Shown here piece after piece: positions 16,614 through 24,302 of a stretch of 30,631 nucleotides of DNA (position 1 is the first letter of the stretch; every line of letters begins with the position of its first letter). The notes under the pieces were generated by a model. That model ran no database searches. It saw only the letters and a list, made by a program, of their open reading frames with translations, and was not told the DNA's origin. The stretch comes from Oscillospiraceae bacterium. GTDB lineage: Bacteria > Bacillota > Clostridia > Oscillospirales > Acutalibacteraceae. Location: assembly GCA_022508705.1 (NCBI GenBank), contig JAFLUO010000007.1, forward strand, positions 1 to 30,631. Reading direction: 5' to 3'. Position numbers and translations under genes: made by a program.

Positions 16614-17447
16614 TTAAGCATAAGGTCCGAAATCCACATTTATTACGCTGTGACGGTTATATCTTTTATCTTCAGGGGGCGGAGTCATGTAGTCCCCGTA
16701 AAAGTATTCAAGATAATGTATATATCCTGAGGGAGCGGCAACGGTAAAATCTTCAAAAGGAAGCTCAACGGTGCTGTCAACCCACTCACGGCGAATTGTT
16801 TCCTTGTCGTAACCGTAAGCTCCGCCAATATTAACTATTTTTTCAGGCATTTTGTTAACTGTGTTATACCTCTCGCATTCAAAATCCAACTTTTCACAAA
16901 GCTTTTCACGTGAATAGAACAATAAAATAACCTTAAGCCCAAAATAAACCAACCGTTTTACGTATTCTTTTTTACTGCATACTTTATAATTCTGCTTTGC
17001 AAGAATAAGACGTCTTAAAAAACGCGTTCTTTTTTTATGCTGAGCCTTTTCGTTTTCACTTTCGGGAACTGCGTCAAAGGGGAAAACATCAATCGATATT
17101 CCCTTTACGGCATCTTTGGGAGCCGAAGCCTCTTCAAAAACCGTATCTTTAAGCCGTATTTTTGCAAAATTCAAGCCGTAGGCACTGTCTGTTTCAGGTG
17201 TCTGAAGAAAAAACTGACTGCCTAAATCAGTCTTTGCAAGCTTTATGAATTTTTCATAATCCTCACGGAGCATTCCCACGTCCATGTCGTCATCCCAAGG
17301 AATAAAGCCGCCATGTCGAACCGCACCCAAAAGAGTACCTGCTATAATAAAATATTTAATTCCGTTTTCTTCACAAAGCCTCTTAACTTCTTTTAAAATC
17401 AACATCTCACAGCTGTGAAGTTTCGGTAAATAGTCAAAATTCTCCAT
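16614..17447 (-). CDS. LicD family phosphotransferase
   Basis: This cytoplasmic enzyme of 277 aa belongs to the LicD/fukutin nucleotidyltransferase-like family. The signature is at about 36-59: IAGTLLGAVRHGGFIPWDDD followed by MDVGM, with the DDDMD cluster (52-56) expected to bind metal. LicD proteins transfer phosphocholine or other CDP-activated groups onto polysaccharides. No licA, licB or licC choline genes are here. The neighbour is a TagD-like gene, so I infer a glycerol-phosphate-like substituent. The ATG at 17447 has no good ribosome site close by, and a stop codon lies in frame one codon upstream. A strong AGGAGAGG is at 17479-17486, too far for direct use, and a short leader frame lies between. 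Confidence 0.88.
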   Translation of the reverse strand: MENFDYLPKLHSCEMLILKEVKRLCEENGIKYFIIAGTLLGAVRHGGFIPWDDDMDVGMLREDYEKFIKLAKTDLGSQFFLQTPETDSAYGLNFAKIRLKDTVFEEASAPKDAVKGISIDVFPFDAVPESENEKAQHKKRTRFLRRLILAKQNYKVCSKKEYVKRLVYFGLKVILLFYSREKLCEKLDFECERYNTVNKMPEKIVNIGGAYGYDKETIRREWVDSTVELPFEDFTVAAPSGYIHYLEYFYGDYMTPPPEDKRYNRHSVINVDFGPYA

Positions 17448-17472
17448 ATTTCATTTTTCGATACAGAAACAA
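17434..17472 (-). other. Possible 12-codon leader frame before licD
   Basis: The strong ribosome site AGGAGAGG (17479-17486) stands 6 nt before a TTG at 17470-17472. That TTG opens a 12-codon frame ending in TGA at 17434-17436, which overlaps the start of the LicD gene by 14 nt. TACAG (17474-17478) can pair with CTGTA (17462-17466), a 5-bp hairpin. Either the short frame couples translation into licD, or the hairpin brings the ribosome site closer to the ATG. This could be chance. Confidence 0.3.
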
Positions 17473-17492
17473 ACTGTACCTCTCCTATCCTT

Positions 17493-18677
17493 TTATTTTT
17501 TAGCAAGCAAATTATTATAAAGCGCTATATATTCCGAATATTTTTTGCGTGCGTCAAAGTCGCCCGGATTGTCCGTTTTTACTCCTACAAGAGTTTGAGC
17601 CGCTTTATACATAGCCTCAACGTCGCCTACTGCCACCGAAATTCCTCTGCCGTTCACTAAGCTCTCGGGACTTCCGCCCGTTTCATAGGTTACAACGGGA
17701 GTTCCGCAAGCAATGGCTTCAAGGTTTGTTGTCGGGTAATTGTCCTCATAAGTTGGGTTGAGAAAGACATCTGCCGCAGAGTAAATTTCTGCAAGCTCTT
17801 CTGCGCTTTCGGTACGCTCTATTCCGATGATGCCGTTCGGCAATTCGGAAATTTGTTTACCCGTAAGCCCTATTAAAACAAGTTTTTCGTCTTCTTTTAA
17901 AAGGCTCGCGAGTTTAATTAAATCGGAAAGACCTTTGCGTTCTTCCCAAACGCTTGCAACACCCAAAAAGATTTTTTTATTTTCAATGCTGTATTTTTTG
18001 CGTAAATCACTTTCCGTCGGCTTAAAAACATCAGTATTTATTCCGTTATTTATAACTTTTATTGGGTATTCGCTCAAAAAAGATTTTTTCGCAAGCTCTT
18101 TAAGCCAAACAGACGGAGTAATCAACGTCATATCGACAAGCCCTGTAAAAAGCTCTTTTTTCTCTGAATAATTCTTTTCGGAATTATCAAAAATTAAGCT
18201 TTGCGGATATTCTTTTTTCGACGGGCAGTTGCCGCATCCTGTTTTCCATTTCTCACAGCCTGATGCGGTAAAATATGCGCAATGCCCCGTAAACGCCCAA
18301 CAGTCATGCAAAGTCCACACAACAGGTTTTCCGCATTTTTTTAAATAGTCAAATAAAACTCTTATGTCAAGGTAGTACCCGTGAATATTATGAAGATGAA
18401 TAATATCGGGATTATATTCTTCGATTTCGCGTATTAACTTCTTCGTCGCTTTCGTTGAATAAAATCCCTGGCGGTCGGTAATGCGTGAGAGTACCCCGTG
18501 AATTTTAACAAGCGTTTCACTGCCCGTTTTGTAAGACGGAACACCGCTTGGGGCAACTCCTCTGCCGTAGCAAATTATACCATCGTCGCCGTTTTGCCTA
18601 ACGGTATTTAAAATATCCGCAGCTATTCTTCCCGTACTGCCGAAGCCGCAGGTAGAGTTTATTTGAAGAAGCTTCAT
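17493..18677 (-). CDS. Glycosyltransferase family 4, WcaL/colanic-acid type
   Basis: This sugar transferase of 394 aa has a GT-B fold. The N-terminal domain begins MKLLQINSTCGFGSTGRIA and contains DIIHLHNIHGYY and WTLHDCWAFTGHCAYF followed by CEKWKTGCGNCP. That cysteine-containing segment typifies a group of GT4 enzymes found in exopolysaccharide clusters. The C-terminal domain shows FLGVASVWEERKGLSDLI and VFLNPTYEDNYPTTNLEAIA with the E-x7-E motif. Donor sugar is unknown. Its ATG overlaps the upstream gene's stop as ATGA (4 nt), so translation is probably coupled. Confidence 0.9.
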   Translation of the reverse strand: MKLLQINSTCGFGSTGRIAADILNTVRQNGDDGIICYGRGVAPSGVPSYKTGSETLVKIHGVLSRITDRQGFYSTKATKKLIREIEEYNPDIIHLHNIHGYYLDIRVLFDYLKKCGKPVVWTLHDCWAFTGHCAYFTASGCEKWKTGCGNCPSKKEYPQSLIFDNSEKNYSEKKELFTGLVDMTLITPSVWLKELAKKSFLSEYPIKVINNGINTDVFKPTESDLRKKYSIENKKIFLGVASVWEERKGLSDLIKLASLLKEDEKLVLIGLTGKQISELPNGIIGIERTESAEELAEIYSAADVFLNPTYEDNYPTTNLEAIACGTPVVTYETGGSPESLVNGRGISVAVGDVEAMYKAAQTLVGVKTDNPGDFDARKKYSEYIALYNNLLAKK

Positions 18678-19885
18678 CTGTTTTCCTCCGAAGCGCTTAC
18701 CATACTGCTAAGAGTTCCCGTTAACGCGTCAATAAAGCATTTGCCGGTAAAATTATTTTCAAAAAATTCTCTTCCCGAAGCTCCGTAATCAGAATACTTT
18801 TCGTTATCGGATACAAAATCCGCCATTGCCTTTGCCAAAGCCGCACTGTCACCGGCAGGCACACAAATTCCGCAGCCGGATTCGTTTATTATCTCCTCCG
18901 CCGCGCCGCCTATGGAAGCAATTACAGGTCTGTTTCCGGACATATACTCCTGCAGCTTCGCGGGAACTGTTTGCCCAATAACGCCTTGCGGTTTAAGAGT
19001 TAAAAGGAAAGCGTCTGTGTTTTCGTACCTTTCCCACAGCTCCTCTTTTGAAATTCTCCCGAAGAATGTAATCATATCATCAGTGTGAAGCCTTTTTGAA
19101 AGAGCCTTGCAATTTTGAAGCTCACTTCCGTCACCGTAAATCTCAATTTTAATATCATTTCTGCCCGAAAGCAGAGATGCGGCCTCTATGATACATTCAA
19201 CGTTCTGAACACTGCCTATGTTTCCTCCGAATGAAAAAACAAAAGGTTCGCCCTCAGTGTGCACTTTAGGCTTTAATTTCATATCCTCCGAATGCTGAGG
19301 AATATACACTATTTTATTTTCAGACACCCCGTTCACCGTATTAAGATACTCAATAAACGGCTTTGAGGTTACGCCTATACAGTCTGCACTGTTGTAAATA
19401 TCCTTTGAATATTTATGCATTACTTTAAAAAGCAGATTTCTTTCGCCTACACGCCACGCTTTCATGGATTCAGGCCAAAGGTCAAGACAGTAAACAAAAA
19501 ACGGAATTTTTCTTTTTCTTGCAAACTCCCGTGCGGCATTTGCCATAAGCACCGGCGAAGTCTGATAGCAAATCACAATATCAAAGTCGTCTTTTAAGGT
19601 CAACGCCTTGCCTGTTGACGTTAAATAAAATGAAACATAATTCAACGCCCGAAAAACTATTCCGCTTCTTCTGGAAACAGAAAAACAGCGAACAACTTGT
19701 ACTTTGTTCCATTCAATTTTTCTGTTTTTTCTGCCCCTACAGTCTTTTGGTACTTTACCCGTTGCATAATCGGGAAGCGATGTAAGTACCGTTACTCGGT
19801 GGCCTTCTTCCACAAGCATTTTTGCGATATCGTTAATGCGAAAATTATCAGGATAAAAGTGCTGAGATACTAAAAGAATATTCAA
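18674..19885 (-). CDS. Glycosyltransferase family 4, WbuB-like
   Basis: This sugar transferase of 403 aa starts at TTG, chosen because AGGAGGAAAGG lies just upstream. The N-terminus MNILLVSQHFYPDNFRINDI with HRVTVLTSLPDYATGKVP resembles WbuB-type transferases, in which an early HFYPD/E motif and a PDYP-like motif are common. FVYCLDLWPESMKA (near 130-145) is another hallmark. The donor domain holds FSFGGNIGSVQNVECII and GVIGQTVPAKLQEYMSGNRP, where the final motif ends in the E of the donor site. Family members transfer N-acetylated amino sugars such as FucNAc, but the specificity here is not predicted. It is the first glycosyltransferase after yebC. Confidence 0.9.
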   Translation of the reverse strand: MNILLVSQHFYPDNFRINDIAKMLVEEGHRVTVLTSLPDYATGKVPKDCRGRKNRKIEWNKVQVVRCFSVSRRSGIVFRALNYVSFYLTSTGKALTLKDDFDIVICYQTSPVLMANAAREFARKRKIPFFVYCLDLWPESMKAWRVGERNLLFKVMHKYSKDIYNSADCIGVTSKPFIEYLNTVNGVSENKIVYIPQHSEDMKLKPKVHTEGEPFVFSFGGNIGSVQNVECIIEAASLLSGRNDIKIEIYGDGSELQNCKALSKRLHTDDMITFFGRISKEELWERYENTDAFLLTLKPQGVIGQTVPAKLQEYMSGNRPVIASIGGAAEEIINESGCGICVPAGDSAALAKAMADFVSDNEKYSDYGASGREFFENNFTGKCFIDALTGTLSSMVSASEENR

Positions 19886-19906
19886 AACCTTTCCTCCTGC
19901 TAAAAT

Positions 19907-20647
19907 TTACCCTTCGTAATCGTCCTCATTTTCCCAATTGTGGTAAACATTCTGAACATCGTCATTATCTTCAAACATTTCAAGCATTCTACCCATGTTT
20001 TTAATATCATCGGGATTTGAAAGTGCCGTGTATGATGACGGAATGTACTCAACCTCTGCCGAAACATATTTATAACCCTTTGCTTCAAGGTCATCACGGA
20101 CAGCACCCATATCATTAGGCTCTGTGCGCACATCATATATTTCTTCATCGGTTATAAAGTCGGTAGCTCCCGCCTCAATGGCATCCATCATCAACTGCTC
20201 TTCGTCAATACCCTCTTTTTCGAAGATAATAACGCCCTGACGGCTGAACATAAACGAAACACACCCGCTGGTGCCCATGTTACCGCCGAATTTATCGAAA
20301 GCGTGGCGAACATCGGCAGCAGTTCTGTTGCGATTATCTGTTAAAGTCTCAACAATAACTGCAATGCCCGACGGGCCGTAGCCTTCATAAACTATATCTT
20401 CATAATTGTCGCCGCCGCCTTCACCGGCCGCTTTTTTAATAATTCTGTCAATGTTGTCATTGGGGACGTTAGCAGCCTTCGCCTTGGCAATAACGTCTTT
20501 AAGCTTTGAGTTGCCGGCAGGGTCAGGGCCGCCCTCTTTAACCGCAACGGCAATCTCTCTGCCGATTTTTGTAAACACCTTTGCTCTGGCGTTATCGGTT
20601 TTTTCTTTTTTTCTTTTAATGGTACTCCATTTTGAATGTCCGGACAT
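19907..20647 (-). CDS. yebC: YebC/PmpR family protein
   Basis: This cytoplasmic protein of 246 aa spans the whole family. The N-terminus MSGHSKWSTIKRKKEKTDNA is diagnostic, followed by RAKVFTKIGREIAVAVKEGG, NVPNDNIDRIIKKA, the YEGYGPSGIAVIVE segment, and NRNRTAADVRHAFDK with the GGNMG turn. Long annotated as a transcriptional regulator, the family has more recently been tied to relief of ribosome stalling on proline-rich tracts. It is the first gene of the minus-strand block, with AAGAGGTATAACT before its ATG. The divergent uxaC is 186 bp away. A convincing promoter was not found in this gap: TATAAT at 20663-20668 on the minus strand is too close to the ribosome site to serve. Confidence 0.95.
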   Translation of the reverse strand: MSGHSKWSTIKRKKEKTDNARAKVFTKIGREIAVAVKEGGPDPAGNSKLKDVIAKAKAANVPNDNIDRIIKKAAGEGGGDNYEDIVYEGYGPSGIAVIVETLTDNRNRTAADVRHAFDKFGGNMGTSGCVSFMFSRQGVIIFEKEGIDEEQLMMDAIEAGATDFITDEEIYDVRTEPNDMGAVRDDLEAKGYKYVSAEVEYIPSSYTALSNPDDIKNMGRMLEMFEDNDDVQNVYHNWENEDDYEG

Positions 20648-20774
20648 AGTTATACCTCTTGCATTATAAAATTTTACTTTTTATTTTATCACATAATAGT
20701 ATATAATTCAATAGTTTAGCCTTTATTTGTGAAGCTGTAAAATAAAAATGTTTCGTCAAAAATTTTCAATATAC

Positions 20775-20803
20775 TGTTCAATTTTCCGAAAATGTGGTAT
20801 ACT
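20775..20803 (+). promoter_or_regulatory. Extended -10 promoter for uxaC
   Basis: TATACT at 20798-20803 is preceded directly by TGG, giving an extended -10. A weak -35 candidate TGTTCA is at 20775-20780 with 17 bp between. The start would be near 20810, just before the AAAGGTGATG ribosome site. Confidence 0.6.
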
Positions 20804-20833
20804 ATCCGCAAATCATACAAAAGGTGATGTCTT

Positions 20834-22237
20834 ATGAAATCATTTATGGATGAAGATTTTCTTTTATCAACCGAAACAGCAAAGGAAATTTTCAATTACG
20901 GTGCAAAAAATACGCCTATTTTTGACTGGCACTGCCACCTGTCTCCGAAAGAGATTTATGAAAACAAAAACCCCCGTGACATAACGGAGCTCTGGCTGGG
21001 CGGCGACCATTACAAATGGCGCGCCATGCGCGGATTCGGTGTAGATGAAAAATACATAACGGGTGACGCCACGCCCTATGAAAAGTTTTTGAAATATGCT
21101 GAAACTTTGAGCTACTGTATCGGCAATCCGCTTTACCATTGGACGCATCTTGAACTCCAGCGCTATTTTGAGATTTTTGAGCCTTTAACACTTAAATCTG
21201 CACCTGCAATTTGGGAAAGATGCAACGCCAAAATAGCAAACGGCGGTTTTACTCCAAGAGAGCTTATTGAAAAATCAAATGTTGTCTGCGTTTGCACCAC
21301 AGACGATGCCGCCGACACTCTTGAATACCATGCATTATTAGCAAAGGACGAAACCTTTAAGTGCAAGGTTTTGCCCGCATTCAGACCCGACAAAGCGTTT
21401 CTTATCGGCACGCCTGCATTTGTTTCCTGGATAGAAGCTATGGAAAACTCCGCTGAAATGAAAATCACTTCATTTGAAGAGCTTAAATCCGCACTCCAAA
21501 AAAGAATTGAATTTTTTGATTCAATGGGTTGCCGTGCTTCCGACCATTCCTTTGCATACTGCCCCTACACAGAGGCGACAGACGAAGAGCTTGAGGGAAT
21601 ATTCAAAAAAGCGCTTTCCTGTGGAACTTTTACAACGGACGAGCTTGATAAATACCGCACGGCTCTTTTGCAGTTTTTAGGCAGAGAATATGCCAAAAAA
21701 GGCTGGGTAATGGAGCTTCACCTGGGTGCTATGCGCAATAATAACACAAAAATGTTTGAGCGTTTGGGCGCTGATATCGGTTTTGATTCGGTTGACGATT
21801 ACCCCATAGCCGAAAAGCTTTCAAGATTTATGGACTCTCTTGAAAAAGACGGGCTTCTTCCCAAGACAGTCCTTTTCACGCTTAACCCGAAGGATAACAC
21901 GGTTCTTGGCACAATGCTTGGCAATTTCCAGTCAAGCGAGGCACAGTCTAAAATCCAATTCGGCTCTGCCTGGTGGTTTAACGACCATTACGACGGAATG
22001 AGAAAACAGCTTACAGACCTTGCATCTTTGGGCGTTCTCGGCAAATTTGTGGGTATGATAACGGATTCAAGAAGTTTTCTTTCATATCCACGGCACGAAT
22101 ATTTCCGCAGAATTCTTTGCGAATTGTTAGGTGACCTTGTTGAAGAGGGAAAATACCCCTGCGACATTGCATTTTTGTCGCAAGTAGTTGCCGACATTTC
22201 ATTTAACAACTCCAAAAAATATTTTGGGCTTGAGTAA
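20834..22237 (+). CDS. uxaC: Uronate isomerase (glucuronate/galacturonate isomerase)
   Basis: This cytoplasmic amidohydrolase-superfamily enzyme interconverts D-glucuronate and D-fructuronate, or D-galacturonate and D-tagaturonate, the first step of hexuronate use. The length of 467 aa is normal. The metal-binding HxH is at 33-35 in FDWHCHLSP, followed by ELWLGGDHYKWRAMR, which is typical of UxaC. LHLGAMRNNN (near 297-306), the GSAWWFNDHYDGMRKQ segment and the MITDSRSFLSYPRHEYFRR motif complete the signature. The AAGGTGATG ribosome site precedes the ATG. No other uronate genes (uxuA, uxuB, kdgK, kdgA, transporter) are adjacent, so the pathway continues elsewhere. A Cof-type phosphatase follows after 15 bp. 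Confidence 0.96.
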   Translation: MKSFMDEDFLLSTETAKEIFNYGAKNTPIFDWHCHLSPKEIYENKNPRDITELWLGGDHYKWRAMRGFGVDEKYITGDATPYEKFLKYAETLSYCIGNPLYHWTHLELQRYFEIFEPLTLKSAPAIWERCNAKIANGGFTPRELIEKSNVVCVCTTDDAADTLEYHALLAKDETFKCKVLPAFRPDKAFLIGTPAFVSWIEAMENSAEMKITSFEELKSALQKRIEFFDSMGCRASDHSFAYCPYTEATDEELEGIFKKALSCGTFTTDELDKYRTALLQFLGREYAKKGWVMELHLGAMRNNNTKMFERLGADIGFDSVDDYPIAEKLSRFMDSLEKDGLLPKTVLFTLNPKDNTVLGTMLGNFQSSEAQSKIQFGSAWWFNDHYDGMRKQLTDLASLGVLGKFVGMITDSRSFLSYPRHEYFRRILCELLGDLVEEGKYPCDIAFLSQVVADISFNNSKKYFGLE

Positions 22238-22252
22238 AAAACGGAGAGAAAA

Positions 22253-23080
22253 ATGCCGATTAAAATTATTGCAACCGACCTTGACGGCACACTTATGTCG
22301 CCTGATCATGTAACAATTACCGAAAGAACGAAGAACACCCTTCTAAAAGCGCACAATATGGGGATTAAAATCGCCATTGCCACGGGCAGAACCCTTGGGT
22401 TTATAACTCCCGTAGTAGAGCAGATTCCGTTTGTGGATTTCGTTATTTTTTCAAACGGCGCCAGCGTTTACGATGTACGTGAACAAAAGATTATCTATAA
22501 AAATCATATTTCGCCCGAAAGCACACATAAAATTCTTGAGAAGCTTCACGGATTAAACGTTTATTACAACACCTACGTGGACAGTACTGTTTATATTCAG
22601 GAGGGCAAACAGCAGTTTTACACCAACCGTGATTTGCCTGAGGATTTTTTAAAGCTTTTTATGGCATCGTCTAAGGTTTGCAAAAATCTTGCCGTTGAAC
22701 TAAATGGAAAAAGCGCTGAAATTATTGCGGTCTATTCCTCTGATGAAACCTTGAGAAACGAGCTTAATGAATATTTTAAGTCGTTGGGACTGCTCGTTAC
22801 TGCTTCTCTTAAAGATGAAATTGAAGCAACAGTGCCTTCCGCCAATAAAGGAACCGCCCTTAAAGGTCTTTGTGAGCTTTTGAAAATCAAAAGAGAGGAA
22901 ACTATGGCGTTTGGAGATGCATTAAACGATATTCAGATGATAGAATTTGCAGGCTTTTCATTCGCAATGGGCAACGCCTGTGAAGAACTGAAAAAAGCTG
23001 CATCATTCATAACCCTTTCAAATGCCGAGGACGGACTTGCGGCAGCAGTTGAAAAATACGCTTTCAGCGGCAATTTTTAA
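22253..23080 (+). CDS. Cof-type HAD phosphatase (subfamily IIB)
   Basis: This soluble phosphatase has 275 aa. Motif I is IATDLDGT with nucleophile Asp9 and Asp11. Motif II is AIATGRTLG near residue 45, and the C-terminal motif IV is MAFGDALNDIQMIEFAG, followed by AMGNACEELKKAA, a hallmark of Cof enzymes. Members act on flavin, sugar or cofactor phosphates, and the substrate cannot be predicted. The spacing of 15 bp after uxaC, with ACGGAGAG before the ATG, indicates co-transcription, so a sugar phosphate role is possible. No terminator was seen after it; the next promoter is at 23091. Confidence 0.92.
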   Translation: MPIKIIATDLDGTLMSPDHVTITERTKNTLLKAHNMGIKIAIATGRTLGFITPVVEQIPFVDFVIFSNGASVYDVREQKIIYKNHISPESTHKILEKLHGLNVYYNTYVDSTVYIQEGKQQFYTNRDLPEDFLKLFMASSKVCKNLAVELNGKSAEIIAVYSSDETLRNELNEYFKSLGLLVTASLKDEIEATVPSANKGTALKGLCELLKIKREETMAFGDALNDIQMIEFAGFSFAMGNACEELKKAASFITLSNAEDGLAAAVEKYAFSGNF

Positions 23081-23090
23081 CAGTTTTTTG

Positions 23091-23119
23091 TTGACTGATT
23101 TTATTAGTTGTGGTATCAT
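23091..23119 (+). promoter_or_regulatory. Promoter for asnA with extended -10
   Basis: TTGACT at 23091-23096 and TATCAT at 23114-23119 are separated by 17 bp, with TGG before the -10 as an extended element. The start should be near 23126, ahead of the AAGAAGGAG ribosome site. Confidence 0.78.
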
Positions 23120-23151
23120 TATTTAAATTTTTTTAAGAAGGAGTCTTAAAA

Positions 23152-24159
23152 TTGAACACCGTAACAGTTCCAAAGGGCTATACTTCAAAGCTCAACAGTT
23201 ATGACCAGCAACGTGCTATTTCATACATAAAACAGACATTTCAATTCGGGTTTGCGGATGCCCTCGGATTAAAGCGTGTTTCCGCTCCCTTATTTGTAAC
23301 AGAAAATTCAGGTCTTAACGATAATCTTAACGGTGTTGAAAGACCCGTATCATTTGATATTCCTGCGGTAGGTGAAGACGCTCAGGTTGTTCATTCCCTG
23401 GCAAAATGGAAAAGGCTTGCTCTTAAGCGCTATAACTTTGCCGTTCACGAAGGTCTTTACACCGATATGAACGCTATCAGGCGTGATGAAGAGCTTGACA
23501 ATCTTCATTCCGTTTATGTTGACCAGTGGGACTGGGAAAAAATCATTCTCCCCGAGGACAGAACGATAGATTACCTTAAAAGCACTGTTCAAAACATTGT
23601 TGACGTTATTTGCGATACGGCTGAAAAGGTACAAAGGCAGTTCCCTGCAATAAAGGTTAACCTTTCAAGAGAGGTTTCTTTTGTAACCTCGCAGGCGCTT
23701 GAGGATATGTACCCCGAGCTCTCTCCGCGGGAGCGTGAAACAGAATACCTCAGAGAGCATAAAACCGCATTCATTATGCAAATCGGCGGTGCTTTACGCT
23801 CAGGTAAACCCCACGACGGCAGAGCGCCGGACTATGACGACTGGGCGCTTAACGGGGATATTATGTTCTGGAATGACACTCTTAACCGCGCCTTTGAAAT
23901 TTCTTCAATGGGAATTCGTGTAAACGCAGAAAGCCTTGACAAACAGCTTACAATTTCGGGCTGTGACGACAGACGGAATTTGCCCTTCCACAAAATGCTT
24001 CTGAACAATGAGCTTCCCCTCACCATTGGCGGCGGAATAGGTCAGTCAAGACTTTGTATGCTCCTTATCGGCTGCGCTCACATAGGTGAAGTTCAGTCAA
24101 GCATTTGGGACAGCGAAACCGTTAGAATTTGCGCAGAAAACGGCATAGCGCTTCTATAA
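23152..24159 (+). CDS. asnA: Aspartate-ammonia ligase (asparagine synthetase A)
   Basis: This is an ammonia-dependent, AMP-forming asparagine synthetase with a class II aminoacyl-tRNA synthetase fold. The length of 335 aa is typical. Visible family segments are APLFVTENSGLNDNLNGVER (near 44-63), the VDQWDWEKII block, QIGGALRSGKPHDGRAPDYD, and a motif 3-like GGGIGQSRLCMLLIG near the C-terminus. The start is TTG at 23152, with AAGAAGGAG about 6 nt upstream and no better ATG nearby. Its own promoter and terminator make it a single-gene unit. It lies just before the FemAB cluster, but the terminator argues against a shared transcript. Confidence 0.96.
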   Translation: MNTVTVPKGYTSKLNSYDQQRAISYIKQTFQFGFADALGLKRVSAPLFVTENSGLNDNLNGVERPVSFDIPAVGEDAQVVHSLAKWKRLALKRYNFAVHEGLYTDMNAIRRDEELDNLHSVYVDQWDWEKIILPEDRTIDYLKSTVQNIVDVICDTAEKVQRQFPAIKVNLSREVSFVTSQALEDMYPELSPRERETEYLREHKTAFIMQIGGALRSGKPHDGRAPDYDDWALNGDIMFWNDTLNRAFEISSMGIRVNAESLDKQLTISGCDDRRNLPFHKMLLNNELPLTIGGGIGQSRLCMLLIGCAHIGEVQSSIWDSETVRICAENGIALL

Positions 24160-24174
24160 AAATCAAGTTATTTT

Positions 24175-24206
24175 GCACCGCATTTTAGCGGTGCTTTATT
24201 TTTATT
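24175..24206 (+). terminator. Intrinsic terminator after asnA
   Basis: GCACCGC (24175-24181) pairs with GCGGTGC (24188-24194) around ATTTTA, and is followed by TTTATTTTTATT. Confidence 0.88.
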
Positions 24207-24234
24207 CCGACTTTATGGTTAACCTTATGTTTTA

Positions 24235-24263
24235 TTGACAAAATATAGGTAATATGCTAATAT
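24235..24263 (+). promoter_or_regulatory. Promoter for the FemAB/PAP2 operon
   Basis: A perfect TTGACA at 24235-24240 and TAATAT at 24258-24263 are separated by 17 bp, with TGC directly before the -10. The expected start near 24270 rules out an in-frame TTG at 24264 as the first codon and supports the ATG at 24303. Confidence 0.75.
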
Positions 24264-24302
24264 TTGATATGTATATCTTCTAATTTTTGTAAGGTGAATT
24301 TA

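Noticed and set aside
20663..20668. Minus-strand TATAAT upstream of yebC as a promoter -10
   Set aside because: A transcript from it would start inside the ribosome site, and no -35 box is found at suitable spacing. The real promoter of the yebC-to-valS block is not identified.
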